Source of the DNA: Leptasterias polaris | Lineage: Eukaryota; Echinodermata; Asteroidea; Forcipulatida; Asteriidae | Direction: 5' to 3' | Length of the DNA stretch: 64,000 nucleotides | NCBI GenBank assembly: GCA_037783415.1 | Contig: JAZGTN010000119.1 | Span: 2,674,001 to 2,738,000, forward strand | Shown here: positions 50,901 through 62,417 of the stretch, piece by piece | Layout of the letters: every line of letters starts with the position of its first letter | Numbering within the stretch: the stretch's first letter is position 1 | Translations under genes and position numbers: made by a program | Notes under the pieces: generated by a model | Told to the model about the DNA's origin: nothing | Database searches by the model: none | The model's input: only the letters and a program-made list of their open reading frames with translations

Positions 50901-53900
50901 GAGTTGGTTCAGACGGTTTTGACATCTGATGGGTGGAAACTGGCCCTTCATTAAGAAATCACTGACGTTGTTGAATTTGCTTTTGCAAGAGAGGTTTCAT
51001 TGAAAGTTTTCGAGTGATGCCTTATTATTACTGTCGCTTCGTCGCAAGGTGAAGACATCTGCGACACTTTTCTTCGTCAATCGTGACCGGTCGATGATTT
51101 CGGGGGGGGGGGGGGCACATGGTTTCCGGCTGTGTTTGAGGAGAAAATGAGAGGTTTACGAGGTAGTCGTTCGGCTCCCGTGCTACGCCACGAGTCTGAA
51201 CGGCGGCGCCTTGGTGGCTTGGGTTCAGCCATTCTACCTCCATGGTTTAGCCGCATTTACACCTGCCGTTGTTGACTCGAGACTGTCTGGACGCAGCTTC
51301 ACCACTACCCCGTGCTCGGGAGTTTTCACTTTTTGTAAAAAGCTTTGTTGAGACTCTTAATTACCTAGGGCCAAGTTGTCATCCCTCAGCGCCGGTTTGG
51401 TGAGAGATTTAAAGGCAAAACATCCGCGAGGAGACCCGACGGTTAAACAAAAAGAAAAATACCAATCTGGATAGTCATATAAACAAACACATTTTGTTCA
51501 AATTTGCGTACTGCTCCCCCCCCCCCCCCCCTTGGAAAAGATGGACTTTGTCACTTCGAGTTGTTATCCAACCTTGGTTATGATCTTGTACATCATGTGC
51601 CCCCCTTTTCACTCAACCGTTTCATAATAGATCTAATCTATTGACATTCTGCGAAATAAATATATATAGGCCCTATATATATATAAAAATGTCACACAAC
51701 ATTTGGTCTTTAGTGATTTTACAGATTTGCACATAACTTATATGGTTATGAAGATGGTCATGGTGGAAGACTTTCCTTGGTAAATGTTTGCCCAGGAAAT
51801 GTTTATAGTTTTTGCGAAAATTAGTAAAATAATTAGTTTTGAGTGTCGTGAGACCAAAACCGATGTTTGAAAACGTTGATAAAAATAACATTGTTTTACA
51901 TTAGCCTATTTTCTCACAACTCCGTTGACCGATTGAGCTTGAAATTCCAGAGGTTTGTCGTTTCATGTATTGGGTCACTTAAGTCAATATATCGGTCTTT
52001 ATCGATTACCAATGTTGATCCCGTGCTTTTGCTTCTCATCCGGGTCAGAACTGACCCGGAGTCCAGGTCATAGGGGCCCTCAACCATTTACGGGTCAAGG
52101 AAAGTGGTTTAAAGTGAGATAACACAGATTCTGCGTCATTTCAACCCATTTCTGGGTCATTTTGACACAAATTTCGGGTTGTACTAACCCAGAAATGGGT
52201 CAATTCCTATCCGGAAGTTTTGAAAGTGTAACTTGGTAAACAAATATTAACACAGATTATTTATAATGATACCGGTATGTTTTACATTGTAAACAAAATA
52301 CCATCCTCAAAAAACAAAAACAAAACAAAAGTACCGTACCTTTAAAAGACGGTTTAGCCTACTAATTCCTCTAACTGATTAATGACGTATGGGATATTGT
52401 ATGAACGAGATCGCTATTAATAATTTGAAATAATCGCTGTAGACGAACAGACGTCACGCTCCAATCGCAATGCCTTCAGATACTTGCAAATCAAAACTTT
52501 CGCTCGTGTTCATCGCCCCAAATTTGCCACTGCCATAAAAAAAACCCTGTTTTTTATGTTGTGGTTTAAAGGTATTATGGAGGATCGGTAAGGGAAACAA
52601 ACATCATTGTGTAATTTTAGCCTAAAGACTTACTATTTATAAAGTTAATACCAGAATATTTTTTTCTTTTTGTGACATATGTCCTGCTGAAATTCAGGCA
52701 AATTCGAGAGGACTGTATCTGGAAACCTAAATAATGGACATTTTCTGTGTAAAAAAAATAAAATAAAAATGAAAATTTAGCATGTTTTTTAATATTATTT
52801 TCTCCTGGCTCACACAACGATTTTGTTATTTTAGATAAAAACATGAACACTGCCTGTGACTATTTTGTCAGCTCTATCAATAAAAATAAGTGAAATTGAA
52901 ATAAGTGAAATTATTGAAATTACGATACACTACTCTCAAGCAGGGTAGCTTTTTCCCGGGAGTCTGCCAGGGTTAACTCTTCAAGTGTGAAAAGGGTCAG
53001 ACAAATATTCTTGGGTTTTTTTCCCCGGGAACTTCGTATCGTTGTGTGCTCAAGTGGCTTAATTTGGGATGGGTCTATAGATATGTATATTATTTTAGGT
53101 GTGTGTTGGGGGGGGGGGGGGGGGGGGGGACAACCGAAGCTTAATCTTACTCCATTAATTTATTTAAAAAAAATATATATATAAGTAACTTCAAGATGGT
53201 TATTTGTTATGATGACAGAATGGTTTAACGTTGAGTATTTTCGACGACGAAAAAATTTTTTGTGAACAATTAGGAATCGATATTTATTATAATACACGGT
53301 ATTAAACAGGTTCGGTAGAGCCGACAAAATAGTCGCAGAGAGTGTTTTTGTTTTGTGTGCTCAACCATATTCTTGAAATAACAAACCAACCTGTGAACAT
53401 TTTGGCTTAATCCGTTGAGTGAGTCAGGAGAAAATAATGAAAAAAACATGAACAGTTTCCAGCACGGAAATACACTGTTCTTTAATTTGTGTTGTATACA
53501 AACAACGGAAATCAGCTGTTCGTTTTTTATGAGTAAATGTTTTCAGATAGTCCTAGAGTTTTTCTCGAATTATGAGTTCTTTTCAGAGGGACACATTTCA
53601 CAGACCAAATAGTGGTTCTGCATGAACTTCATAATTAGTAAGCTTTTAGACTGAAATTAAACAATTTTGTTTTTATCCTTACCAATCCTGTATGATTTCT
53701 TTAACAATCGGGGGGGGGGGGGGGGGGGAGGTGTAAAGTAATGAATATTTGTAATAATAATGTAACAATCATGAGCAACCTCTTTAAGATTTGTGAACAC
53801 GCGATCTTAAGTCTCCCTTCTTTTTCTTTTTTTCCTTTTTGGCGAGTTAAAACGAATCCGGATTAATTCCTTAACCTCCTTCCCAGGAAGTTGAAAGTCT

Positions 53901-54105
53901 TTTTTTCTTTTGTTTTCTATATAATATTTTTTTATTACAGCATAGGCCTACATTGAAATAATGTTGAATGCGGCTCTAGAAAACGGGGCCGGATTAATAC
54001 CGTGTTTTCACGCCGTCTACTCGCCTTAGGCCCAGTGGAAATCGCCGGCAATGTCGCGTCATATTATTGAACTAAAATAATGGGTAATGTTTTTCTCGGG
54101 TAAAC

Positions 54106-54136
<31 letters not shown>

Positions 54137-54999
54137 CACCGTGATCAGCCCGTCGATACCGCGTGTGTGTAGCCGTGCAGTCTCTGGCTCGCGGTTGGTT
54201 TTGTTGGTTATGCCGTGGGGCGCCTCGGTCTTCCCCCCACCGCGAGCACAGTTTCACCGGTACGGCTTCTTGCAGGGTGCTAATTAAATCGGCACTTCAT
54301 CCTTTATCCGGGCGCCGAATACTTAGTTTAGGAGCTGTCAAGGTTACTGGAGGCCAGCCTCTGCCCAAGTATTCAAGAAATGCCGTTAATAAATGGTTTT
54401 GTTTTCCCCGTCTGCTCCTGTCGTGAAGATAGGCGAAAGAAGAAAAAAACAAAAAACAAAACCACCGGGAAAAAACACTTGGCCATCCCTCCCAGACGAA
54501 GAAGGTATAGGGCAGCCGATGCCAATCGGCCTGCCTGTAGTGTGTCGGGAATGAGGACTGCTTAGTATCGCCGTTAAACACTCAGCCACTCTCGTACAGG
54601 GCCTCGTTAACCTCCTCAAAGCAACAGATCAATTTCGTTCGAGCGGTGGACGGGGACAGCCAGCAACAAAGAGACTGAGCAGAAAAAACAAATCTGAAAT
54701 AATATTTGACTGGCGATTTTTTTTTCTCTTCTTCTTCTTCTATGCCCCACTCAGCCTGTGTATACGGATGCTCATTCCATCGCGGTCTGTTGTGTTTGAA
54801 TTTTAAGCAGTTATTGATAGTGTTGGGATACGCCACTCTCGCCGACCAAATCAATTGTAGTTGGTATGCAATGTCTGCTCGTCTGGCTTAACATAAAAAG
54901 AAGACGGTATGAAAAAAAACCTGTTAGCATTGGAGTGTTCCTGGCATATCGTTTTCATGATCCGCGGGAAATACACTGTTGAGTGCCCACAGACCCAGA
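44941..54999. other. Gene-poor stretch with dispersed repeats
   Basis: No convincing exon. Contents include a degenerate array at about 45590-46760 (ctgacccagaatgggtca variants, related to 41940-42050 and 52025-52210), a short foldback at 47431-47547 (gtcacatggttcg ends), the repeat at 50220-50340 shared with intron 12, an A-family MITE at about 51700-52015, B-family copies at 52565-52885 and 53295-53705, poly-G or poly-C runs near 50837, 51103, 51518, 53109 and 53711, and a poly-T run near 54107-54136. Confidence 0.5.
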
Positions 55000-55019
55000 C
55001 ATTTTTCCCTCGCGTCGTT

Positions 55020-55052
55020 GATTGGACAGAAGGTGTGATTGGATCACGTGAC
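55020..55052 (+). promoter_or_regulatory. Promoter-like cluster: two inverted CCAAT boxes and a CACGTG E-box
   Basis: GATTGG occurs at 55020 and 55037, followed at once by TCACGTGAC at 55044-55052. Paired inverted CCAAT boxes with a CACGTG element within 35 bp are common in animal promoters. They lie about 650 bp upstream of the signal-peptide ATG at 55697, in a stretch that is less AT-rich than its surroundings. No TATA box or transcription start is assigned. Confidence 0.3.
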
Positions 55053-55696
55053 ATCAGCAGGTGCTTGCGTCTTTTTATTGAAATAAGTGAAGTGTCCACT
55101 TAATCGGAGACAATCACAAGGTATCGGCTTTGAGGGGGTTGGCTCCGCCCACATGAAGACAGGTAGCGGCTTATGGCCTAAATACGTCAAGCTATGGTAC
55201 AGGGTGCTACGCCAAGCCCCCGAGGTGCCAACCCCCAGAGGCCCCGCCAACCTATTTGCAATTCATCCGCTACCACTGTCTGAGCATTATTTCTTAAACC
55301 CAATAAAGGGATCAAACCGACTCTGTACATCGTCATCTTTCTGCCAAGCTTCCACGCTGATAGCTTTTACTCGAATGCGGTGTGTGTCTTTTTCGCAAAC
55401 CCTCAAATCACTGGAAAGTCGGCAGCGGCGGTCATTTCACTGTTTCTCTCACATCCAGTGTTTGCTGTGAGGGCCTGGAACGGGGGCGTAGCGGAAGGGG
55501 ATCCACCAAAAGAAAAAAAACACACAAAAAAAACACCAACGTCGGTGGTAGTAGCAGCATCCATCTGGGGAGTGTGCGCTCTCAAACCTCGGGACTAAGC
55601 ACGCTGCAGAGACACCCCCGTAATTGACTGTGACGATTGGACCCCTACCAGCTCGTTCTCAGACGGTGATTACTACTTCCTGACCAGCGCTCTACA

Positions 55697-55769
55697 ATGA
55701 ATCCAGTTTATTTAATCATCCAGCTCTGTTTATTTCGATGTGTTCTACTAGCACTTAGTGATAAGTCGG
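55697..55769 (+). CDS. Signal-peptide exon of an EGF-repeat protein
   Basis: The ATG at 55697 opens 24 codons forming a classic signal peptide (MNPVYLIIQLCLFRCVLLAL, then SDKS), ending at TCGG|gtaagc in phase 1. The phase fits the EGF exon at 62418, across a 6.6-kb intron. One signal exon followed by phase-1 EGF exons is the usual build of secreted EGF proteins, including SCUBE. The exon lies in a less AT-rich stretch with promoter-like sites about 650 bp upstream. It could instead be an alternative first exon of the locus that begins at 24.2 kb. Confidence 0.65.
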
Positions 55770-56403
55770 GTAAGCATTTGTCGACCTTCGACCTTTCAAA
55801 ACCATCAATTACACCAAGTATTTATGGCCTGGATCACACATTAAGTGTGAATTTCGACCGTAGGCATCTTAAAAGTTTTTATTGCGGTATTATATGCGGG
55901 CACGGTCGTGTAAATAACATAACTCGGCACGCTTTGGGGGAATTTCTTGCTGGTAGGGCTGAGAATGTCAACCCATAAAGTGTTTGTATCTTGTTTGTTT
56001 TTGGCATGCTTTTTGGAAGATCTGTATTTTTGCAAATTTATCATTAGTTTGTTGTCATTTTTGTGTCATGATACCTCTTGCCGTTGTTCATTTGAGTACA
56101 CGCCTGGTGTGATTGCTGCATTGCAACTTCCATTTGAGCGGTTTTAACTTCGCTCAAGTTGATTTTCTCCTCGGTAGAGCAAGAACAAAGGGCGTTTGTT
56201 TAATGACAAGTAATGATTTAGCATAAATTAATGGTATACCGTATGTTAACAAACACAAGGAGCTGAACATTTAAACATTAGTACAATCCTAATTAGTTTG
56301 AACAATAGTGTAGGCCTATAATGTATGTACACATAAAACAATTGCGCCATTTATTGTTTTACATATAAACAATATTTGACATCAATTGTACTCTACCATA
56401 TTG

Positions 56404-56427
56404 GGGGGGGGGGGGGGGGGGGGGGGG
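56404..56427. repeat. Poly-G run of about 23 nt
   Basis: Uninterrupted G homopolymer in the first intron of the EGF gene. Confidence 0.9.
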
Positions 56428-56699
56428 TCTGCACTCTGAAAGTTACAAAGTTTAAGGTCCTCTACCACGAAATGAAGTGTTCACCTTTTGCTGCTGTTAT
56501 TACTTGAACTGATTATTGGGCGACTTACAATATCAAAGTTGAGTTTTAAAGAGAAAAAAGAGAAAAAAGAGAAAAAAAAGAAAACACAAAACACAAAAAG
56601 CAGTGTTTTTTAAATTGCAATACGGGATACCTTTTTTCTTGCTGTCTGTTATTGATTGGTTTGTTTGTCAAACTATTTTCTGAAACTATTTTTGTTATA

Positions 56700-56828
56700 T
56701 AATTTTGAATATAATTTTGGGTTGAACAAAGAAAACAAATATTAGAGTGAGATTTGAACCTGCGACCTCCAGATGAACGTACCGGCGCTGTACCACATGA
56801 GCTATCTATCTAGCCCTAATGTAGGCGT
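56700..56828 (-). mobile_element. tRNA-derived SINE, minus orientation
   Basis: On the minus strand, agctcatgtggtacagcg (A box) and gtcgcaggttcaaatctc (B box), followed by a tail containing tttgttcaacccaaaat that matches other copies. Confidence 0.7.
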
Positions 56829-57105
56829 TCAATATTTTTTTCGACTTCTTCTATTACTTAACAGAATACATAGGCCTATGTTTTTGGTGAATGAAGACAC
56901 TAATTATGCAAGCTACTTTGTTTGTGTTTCCATGGTGTTTCAAACATTACTCATTTAAGAAAAATCTGTTATTGAGATAAGATAAGGTAACTTTATTATC
57001 CCACACTGGGAAAACTTGAAACTGTCCTTGATTCAATTATGCAGTGCAGTCAAATACAAGACAGTTTAGAACATTTCAGAAAAACAGTTAGATTGAACCA
57101 ATAAA

Positions 57106-57414
57106 TTAAAGGGTGTGTACAACAATGGTTATTGCCAAAGACCAGTATCCACACTTGATGTGACCTAACATATACATGAAATAACAAACCTGTGAAAGTT
57201 TAAGCTCAATCGGTCTTCGGAGTCATGAGAAAACAGTGAAAAACCCTATTATATGTTTAAACTTTTTTGTTCAAGACTATTGTTTTACTCAATAAAAACT
57301 ATGGCATTTCAAGCAAAACTATTTCAAGGGAAGTTTTAAGACAATCTTTATACCACGTAAGTTATGTGCAAATCTATGAAATATTTTCAATCTTACCAAT
57401 GTTGTACACACCCT
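57106..57414. mobile_element. MITE related to family A, about 309 bp
   Basis: The left end agggtgtgtacaaca and the right end tgttgtacacaccct are inverted. The interior has aagaccagtatccacacttg and aataacaaacctgtgaaagt. A loose right end of the same type is at about 61312-61345. Confidence 0.8.
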
Positions 57415-57582
57415 ACATACTGTATATCGACACGAGAAATACATATGAACTCAATGTTACTACGAGATGTACGAGCAAGGAAACATAGCATTGTATTTGT
57501 GAATAATTGCTGAATTTAGTTCACGTGCTCTTGTTTGCACTAAACGAAACCATACAACCAAACAGTGAAATTTTGTATAAAA

Positions 57583-57704
57583 GAGCCATCGCAGATTTGT
57601 CATTTGAAAAGTTTAGAATAACAACCAATTTGCAAAATTTTCAAAATGGCTGTCATTACTTGTTATTCTACCGATATGTTGTCAGATGACAAATCAGCGA
57701 TGGC
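57583..57704. mobile_element. Short foldback element, about 122 bp
   Basis: gccatcgcagatttgtcat pairs with atgacaaatcagcgatggc with one mismatch. Confidence 0.65.
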
Positions 57705-58439
57705 CCCATGCCAACTATTAACTTACACATGACATACTCTACCTCCATGCTCTGACTGTGTGCCAAATTCCATGCTTGTCTCGTCAAAGGCACAATCACA
57801 TCATCAACCTGCCGTGCTTAAGAGAACTAAACCGGATTATGTTTTGGCTGGGATAACCAATAATTGACCACCGTCGCATTGGTCTTGTTTCGCTTGCTGC
57901 AACCGAATTAAGAGCTGCTAACATTTGCATCTTGTCATTTGGGAGATAGTTAGAATTGCAGTCAACATTAAATAGGAAGAAGAATTTTCATAATCAGAGA
58001 GATTTTCAAATTTGTTCATCAGAATATGGAAGGATTGGCTTACTTTCAGGGAACTTTCTGCAGAATCGGGAAGAGTTGGGAGCTCTGTATAGCCTATATA
58101 AAGCTGTTGTGATGGTTGAGTCTTACAGGCTATTCCTTTTCGACTTTGACATTGTTTCAGACGGAACAGATTCTTTTGAGGATTGGTACTGAAGGAATGA
58201 TGTGTGGTAATCAGTGAAAAAACGGAGTGAAAATAAGTTTGTTTTTGTATTTTGACAAATCCTGTACTTTTTTCTTTATCATTTTAAACAGTATGCTGTA
58301 GGTAAAGTTAGCTACTGTTCTCACATTGAGCCTTCGCAAGTCATTTTTTGAAGTGCCTTTATTCAAGATGTAGTACCACTCACGAAAGGCGTCAGTTAGT
58401 GGTCATGATGTGTATTATACTGATGCATAGGGAGTTAAA

Positions 58440-59300
58440 ATCAGTTGATGTAGTAGTGGCTGACTTAAACCAAATGCTGCACCTTATGTTGATTCAAAGA
58501 GTGTAATCAAATCAGCCAACGATACACATTGCTGTTATTCTAAGAAACTTCTACAGTAGGCATCGAGTTAGCATCAGCTTTGCAATCGTTGTCAAGGATG
58601 AACCTTATCTTAATTCAAAGTATAATAGATAGGTTGCAATATGACGTAAGTCGGCCATCTTTACGGGCAATTTGGAACACACAGTCATGCGTTACACGTG
58701 AGAACGGCGTGCAGCACGCGCACATTTCACAAAACTCATTGCATGATTGGTCAGTGAACAACGCGGCTGCGTTAATAATTTGAGCGCTTGACGCGCCTGC
58801 ATGCCAAAATGCGATTTGCCCGTAAAGATGGCGTCTACTGGGAACTATCTATTATAGCCCACCAGTCATCTGCATTTACCCCATTAGTTTTGCTGTAGCT
58901 TACCTTGATTCAAAGGTATGCATAATAGTCACAGTAGTTCTTCAAACACTACCAGTGATGTCCATTGAATATAAGCATGCAAATAGCATAGAAGCAGCTT
59001 CGAAATTATAAATCAAACTAGGCCTATACATTATCTTGATTCATCAGAGTATCATCACATACAAGCAGAAGATGCATAGTTTCCATTATTAGTATTACAA
59101 TATCGTACCGTATCTTGTTTCAAAGAGAGTGAATATTATACAGGTAGCAGCAGCTTTGAAAACATAAATCAAAACTACATTATCTTGATTCATCAGAATA
59201 TCATAACATATCAGCAAATGCTTTTTCCCCTTTATTGCATAATATGTCGTACCTTATCTTGATTCAAAGAGAGAAGACATACAAGTAGCATCAGCTTTGC
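58440..59300. repeat. Inverted, diverged relative of the 82-bp repeat at the left edge
   Basis: taccttatcttgattcaaag is the reverse complement of the core at 1373-2130. It recurs near 58484, 58603, 58904, 59031, 59107, 59181 and 59251 with variable spacing, accompanied by gcatcagctttg phrases. A MITE (58625-58852) is inserted in it. Confidence 0.75.
58625..58852. mobile_element. MITE, 228 bp, copy 2 of a recent pair
   Basis: Same ends, length and orientation as 44005-44232, with only a handful of substitutions. It lies inside a repeat array, splitting a copy next to aaccttatcttaattcaaag, which marks it as the younger insertion. Confidence 0.9.
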
Positions 59301-60474
59301 CAGTTATAATTTGAGCCCATCTCGCTGATTTAAGGGAAGAGTTAGGAGCATTGAGCGTGCTAAAGAAAGAAATATCTCTTTTGTTTAGGATTCCTTTAAG
59401 GAAAATGTATGTACAGTACATTATTAGTCTGCCATGTACACAATTCATAGATTGTGTCCCGTTAATAGTGTTTTGTGTTTGCGTTACTCAACAAGATAGT
59501 TTGATAATAATTTTAGCCCCTTTCACGCTAAATAAAATTCTCTGGCCAAGACCCAGTAAAACAGCCATTCACAGGACGCTATCCTGCCTCAGGCCCGACA
59601 CTTTGTTCTCTAATTGAAGGGCAGGGTAGTTATTTGGAGTCCTTGCGATAAGAGTATTGGGAAAAGGATGTTTGCTGTATATCGTCAATAGAGGGCAGCA
59701 TCCACTCTCTCGATGGGTGCACCACACTAAATAAACTCCCATAGCAACCAATGCTAAATATTCAAAAATACTCAAAAACTATTAAAAGTCTGTCAGCCCC
59801 TTGAAAACAATTTAAATGTATTTCCAGACAACTAAACTTCAGATAATTTCTTTTCACATTTTGGCATGTCAGCCGGAGGATTTTTGTAGGAAATTCTGTT
59901 GTGGGACAAAAGGATAACATTATTCAATGAGCCAGTCATATAAGGAGGGAGCTAGGGTCCAAGGGGGAAAAAATAGAGGTGGGAACCCCCCCCCCCCCCC
60001 CCCTACGCCTGTGCGGAAAGTCAACACAATACGTATTTCACAAAGCTGTATTGGATGACAGTTTACGGTGTCTGATTGAATTTTCAAACGAGGTTAACTG
60101 TACCAAACGGCCCATATAATAAAATTAATATATATAAAAATAAAAAAAAGTCTTGCATAAAATACCGGGAACTTTTTTCTTTTTTTCTTTTCACAGCTAG
60201 GGAACCCGGGACCTTATATTATTATTATATATTTCCCCTTGAGTACTCGCTCGTTCCGGTAGTTGCTAATTCGATTGACTTTAACTGCTCCCTTGATGGT
60301 TGATAACTCTGGCTGGCTTTCAGCTGTTAGTAATGGAAGCAACATTTTGAACAGGACAGTGTTTGTGGGCTCACGCGCAACCTGGCACGGTGGCGGTAAC
60401 ACCATTTTTTATGGTATTCGTTTGGTAGTTGTAGGAAAAATACATAAATCGTACTTGTCCAGACAGATTTTATC

Positions 60475-60665
60475 TTTAAAGGTTTTGTACGGGATAAGTA
60501 GGGCTGACCAAATAGTCGCACACAGTGTTCATATTTTTTGGTGTGATCAACCAAATACAGTCATGATAACCAAATACATGATTTAAAAAATAATAATCAA
60601 AATTAATGCTTTATCCGTTGTGTGAGTCAGGAGAAAATAGTGAAACACAGACACAACTTTCAGCA
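60475..60665. mobile_element. MITE family B fragment
   Basis: aaaggttttgtacgggataa, agggctgaccaaatagtcgc and gtgtgagtcaggagaaaata match the family; the right half is missing. Confidence 0.65.
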
Positions 60666-60685
60666 TGTACGTAGGCCTAAACACA

Positions 60686-61057
60686 TAAAGGCACTGAACA
60701 CGTTTGGTAATTGTCAAAGACCAGTATTGTCACTTGGTGTATCCCAACATATGCATAAAATAGCAAACCTGTGAAAATTTTGGCTGAATTGGTCATCGAA
60801 GTTGTAAGAAAATAATGAAAGAAAATACACCCGTGTTGCACAATTTGTGTGCTTCAGATGCCAATAAAAGACTTCATGCATGAAGTATTTTATTATTTTA
60901 GTGAGAAATTACCCCTTTCTCAAAAACTACGTTACTTCAGAGGGAGTGGTTTCTCACAATGTTTTATACTATCAACAGCTCTCCTTTGCTCGTTACCAAG
61001 TAAGTTTTTATGCTAATATATATTTTGGGGAATTACCAAACGTGTTCAGTGCCTTTA
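60686..61057. mobile_element. MITE family A, full-length copy, opposite orientation to intron 4 copy
   Basis: Begins taaaggcactgaacacgttt and ends aacgtgttcagtgcctttaa. The internal phrase caacatatgcataaaatagc is the reverse complement of the 16896-17271 copy. Confidence 0.85.
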
Positions 61058-62042
61058 ACAACCAAAATCAGCTGTTGCTTTTGTGTGTGTAGGGTTTTCA
61101 GAAACTGCAGCTAGATACTGGTACAAACTTCCTATCAGTGGTGTAACTAAAGGGGGCAACCCCAATTGACATCCGTGTCGTCGCCGCCGCCCCTTCCCCA
61201 CCGGTGCCCCCGTTTGAAACCTTGACTTATTTTGAGATTTCTACACTCACGTCAGATTGTCTTATAGTAGTAATATAACAAGAGGGCTGGCCAGAGAATC
61301 AGTGAACATTTATATTTCAATCTTACCAATGTTGTACACACCCTTCGAAGGAGTAAAACAATCTAAAAGGGAGAAACAAATAGTCCCCATAGTGGCCAAT
61401 GAACTTCCGGTTATGCATAGAGTCTGTCTACCTCCTGAATTGTATCATCATGTACAGCGCTTTGATCATTTGTAAAGCCGCTTTTGGGGAACAAACCGAC
61501 ACACTGTCAGGTCGACACACTTTTAATATTTGAAGTGCCAAATGAAAACGGAACTATTTATTTAAGTTTATGTTTGAAAATAAAACTGTGTCGGGTGCAA
61601 GTGTCTTTCAACTTAACGTCAAACCACAACGCCGAGAACCCAGACAGATTTCACAATACATAACTATTTCATGAGTCTCTTGGGTGATCAACACCATTAA
61701 CGCTTAAGTGCCAATTACGTCAAGGTCTTGGCAAGGCAGAGGTCTTCATAAAACAGCCGTATATCAAATCGGCATTCAATTCAGCAGAGTAGGTGAATCT
61801 GAAAAATTCAGCGAGAAGCTGCTCGGAATTTGAATGCCGTGCGAGTGGATTGTTAAATTGAGTTATCTTTTTTTAATCACACGACGAAATAGAACAATTG
61901 CTTGCACATTATGTGACTAGAATGACTGTTTTGTTGAGGAGGTTTCAAGTTTTTAGGACATTTTAATTGACCGCTTTAATTGCAAAAAAAAAAAATGACC
62001 GGGATTACTTGTAAAATAATTTAAAATATTAATTTACTGTTT

Positions 62043-62400
62043 TAAAGGTTTTTTATACGGGATTGGTAGGGCTGACAAAATGGTCGTAGATAGTGTTTTT
62101 GTTTTGTGATCGACCATAATCATGAAATAACAAACCTTTGAAAATGTGGGCTTAATCTGTTGCGTGATTCAGGAGAAAATAGGGAAAAAACATACTGAAT
62201 TTAACATGATAACACTTTGTACAAACCGATATCAGCTGATGCGTTTTTTGTTTGTTCTTTTAGGTTTCAGATACAGTTTTCTTGAATATGACTTCATTTC
62301 AGAGGAAAATATTTCACTGCAAAAGGTGTTTCTTGTATGAACTTCAGAATCACCAAGCTTACAGACTAAAATTAAAACATGCTATTTATTTAAGTTTGCG
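62043..62400. mobile_element. MITE family B copy abutting the first EGF exon
   Basis: taaaggttttttatacggga and agggctgacaaaatggtcgt open the copy, and tttcttgtatgaacttcaga lies near its end. It stops within about 20-70 bp of the acceptor at 62417 and may contribute part of the pyrimidine tract region. Confidence 0.65.
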
Positions 62401-62417
62401 CTCTTTTCAATTGACAG

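Noticed and set aside
55087..55627. Overlapping plus-strand open frames up to 127 codons
   Set aside because: No signal peptide, domain or splice partners, and overlapping frames are equally open; more likely 5' UTR or promoter sequence of the EGF gene.
62282..62417. N-terminal extension of the first EGF exon
   Set aside because: The upstream part of that open frame is a family B MITE, and a clean acceptor lies at 62416-62417.
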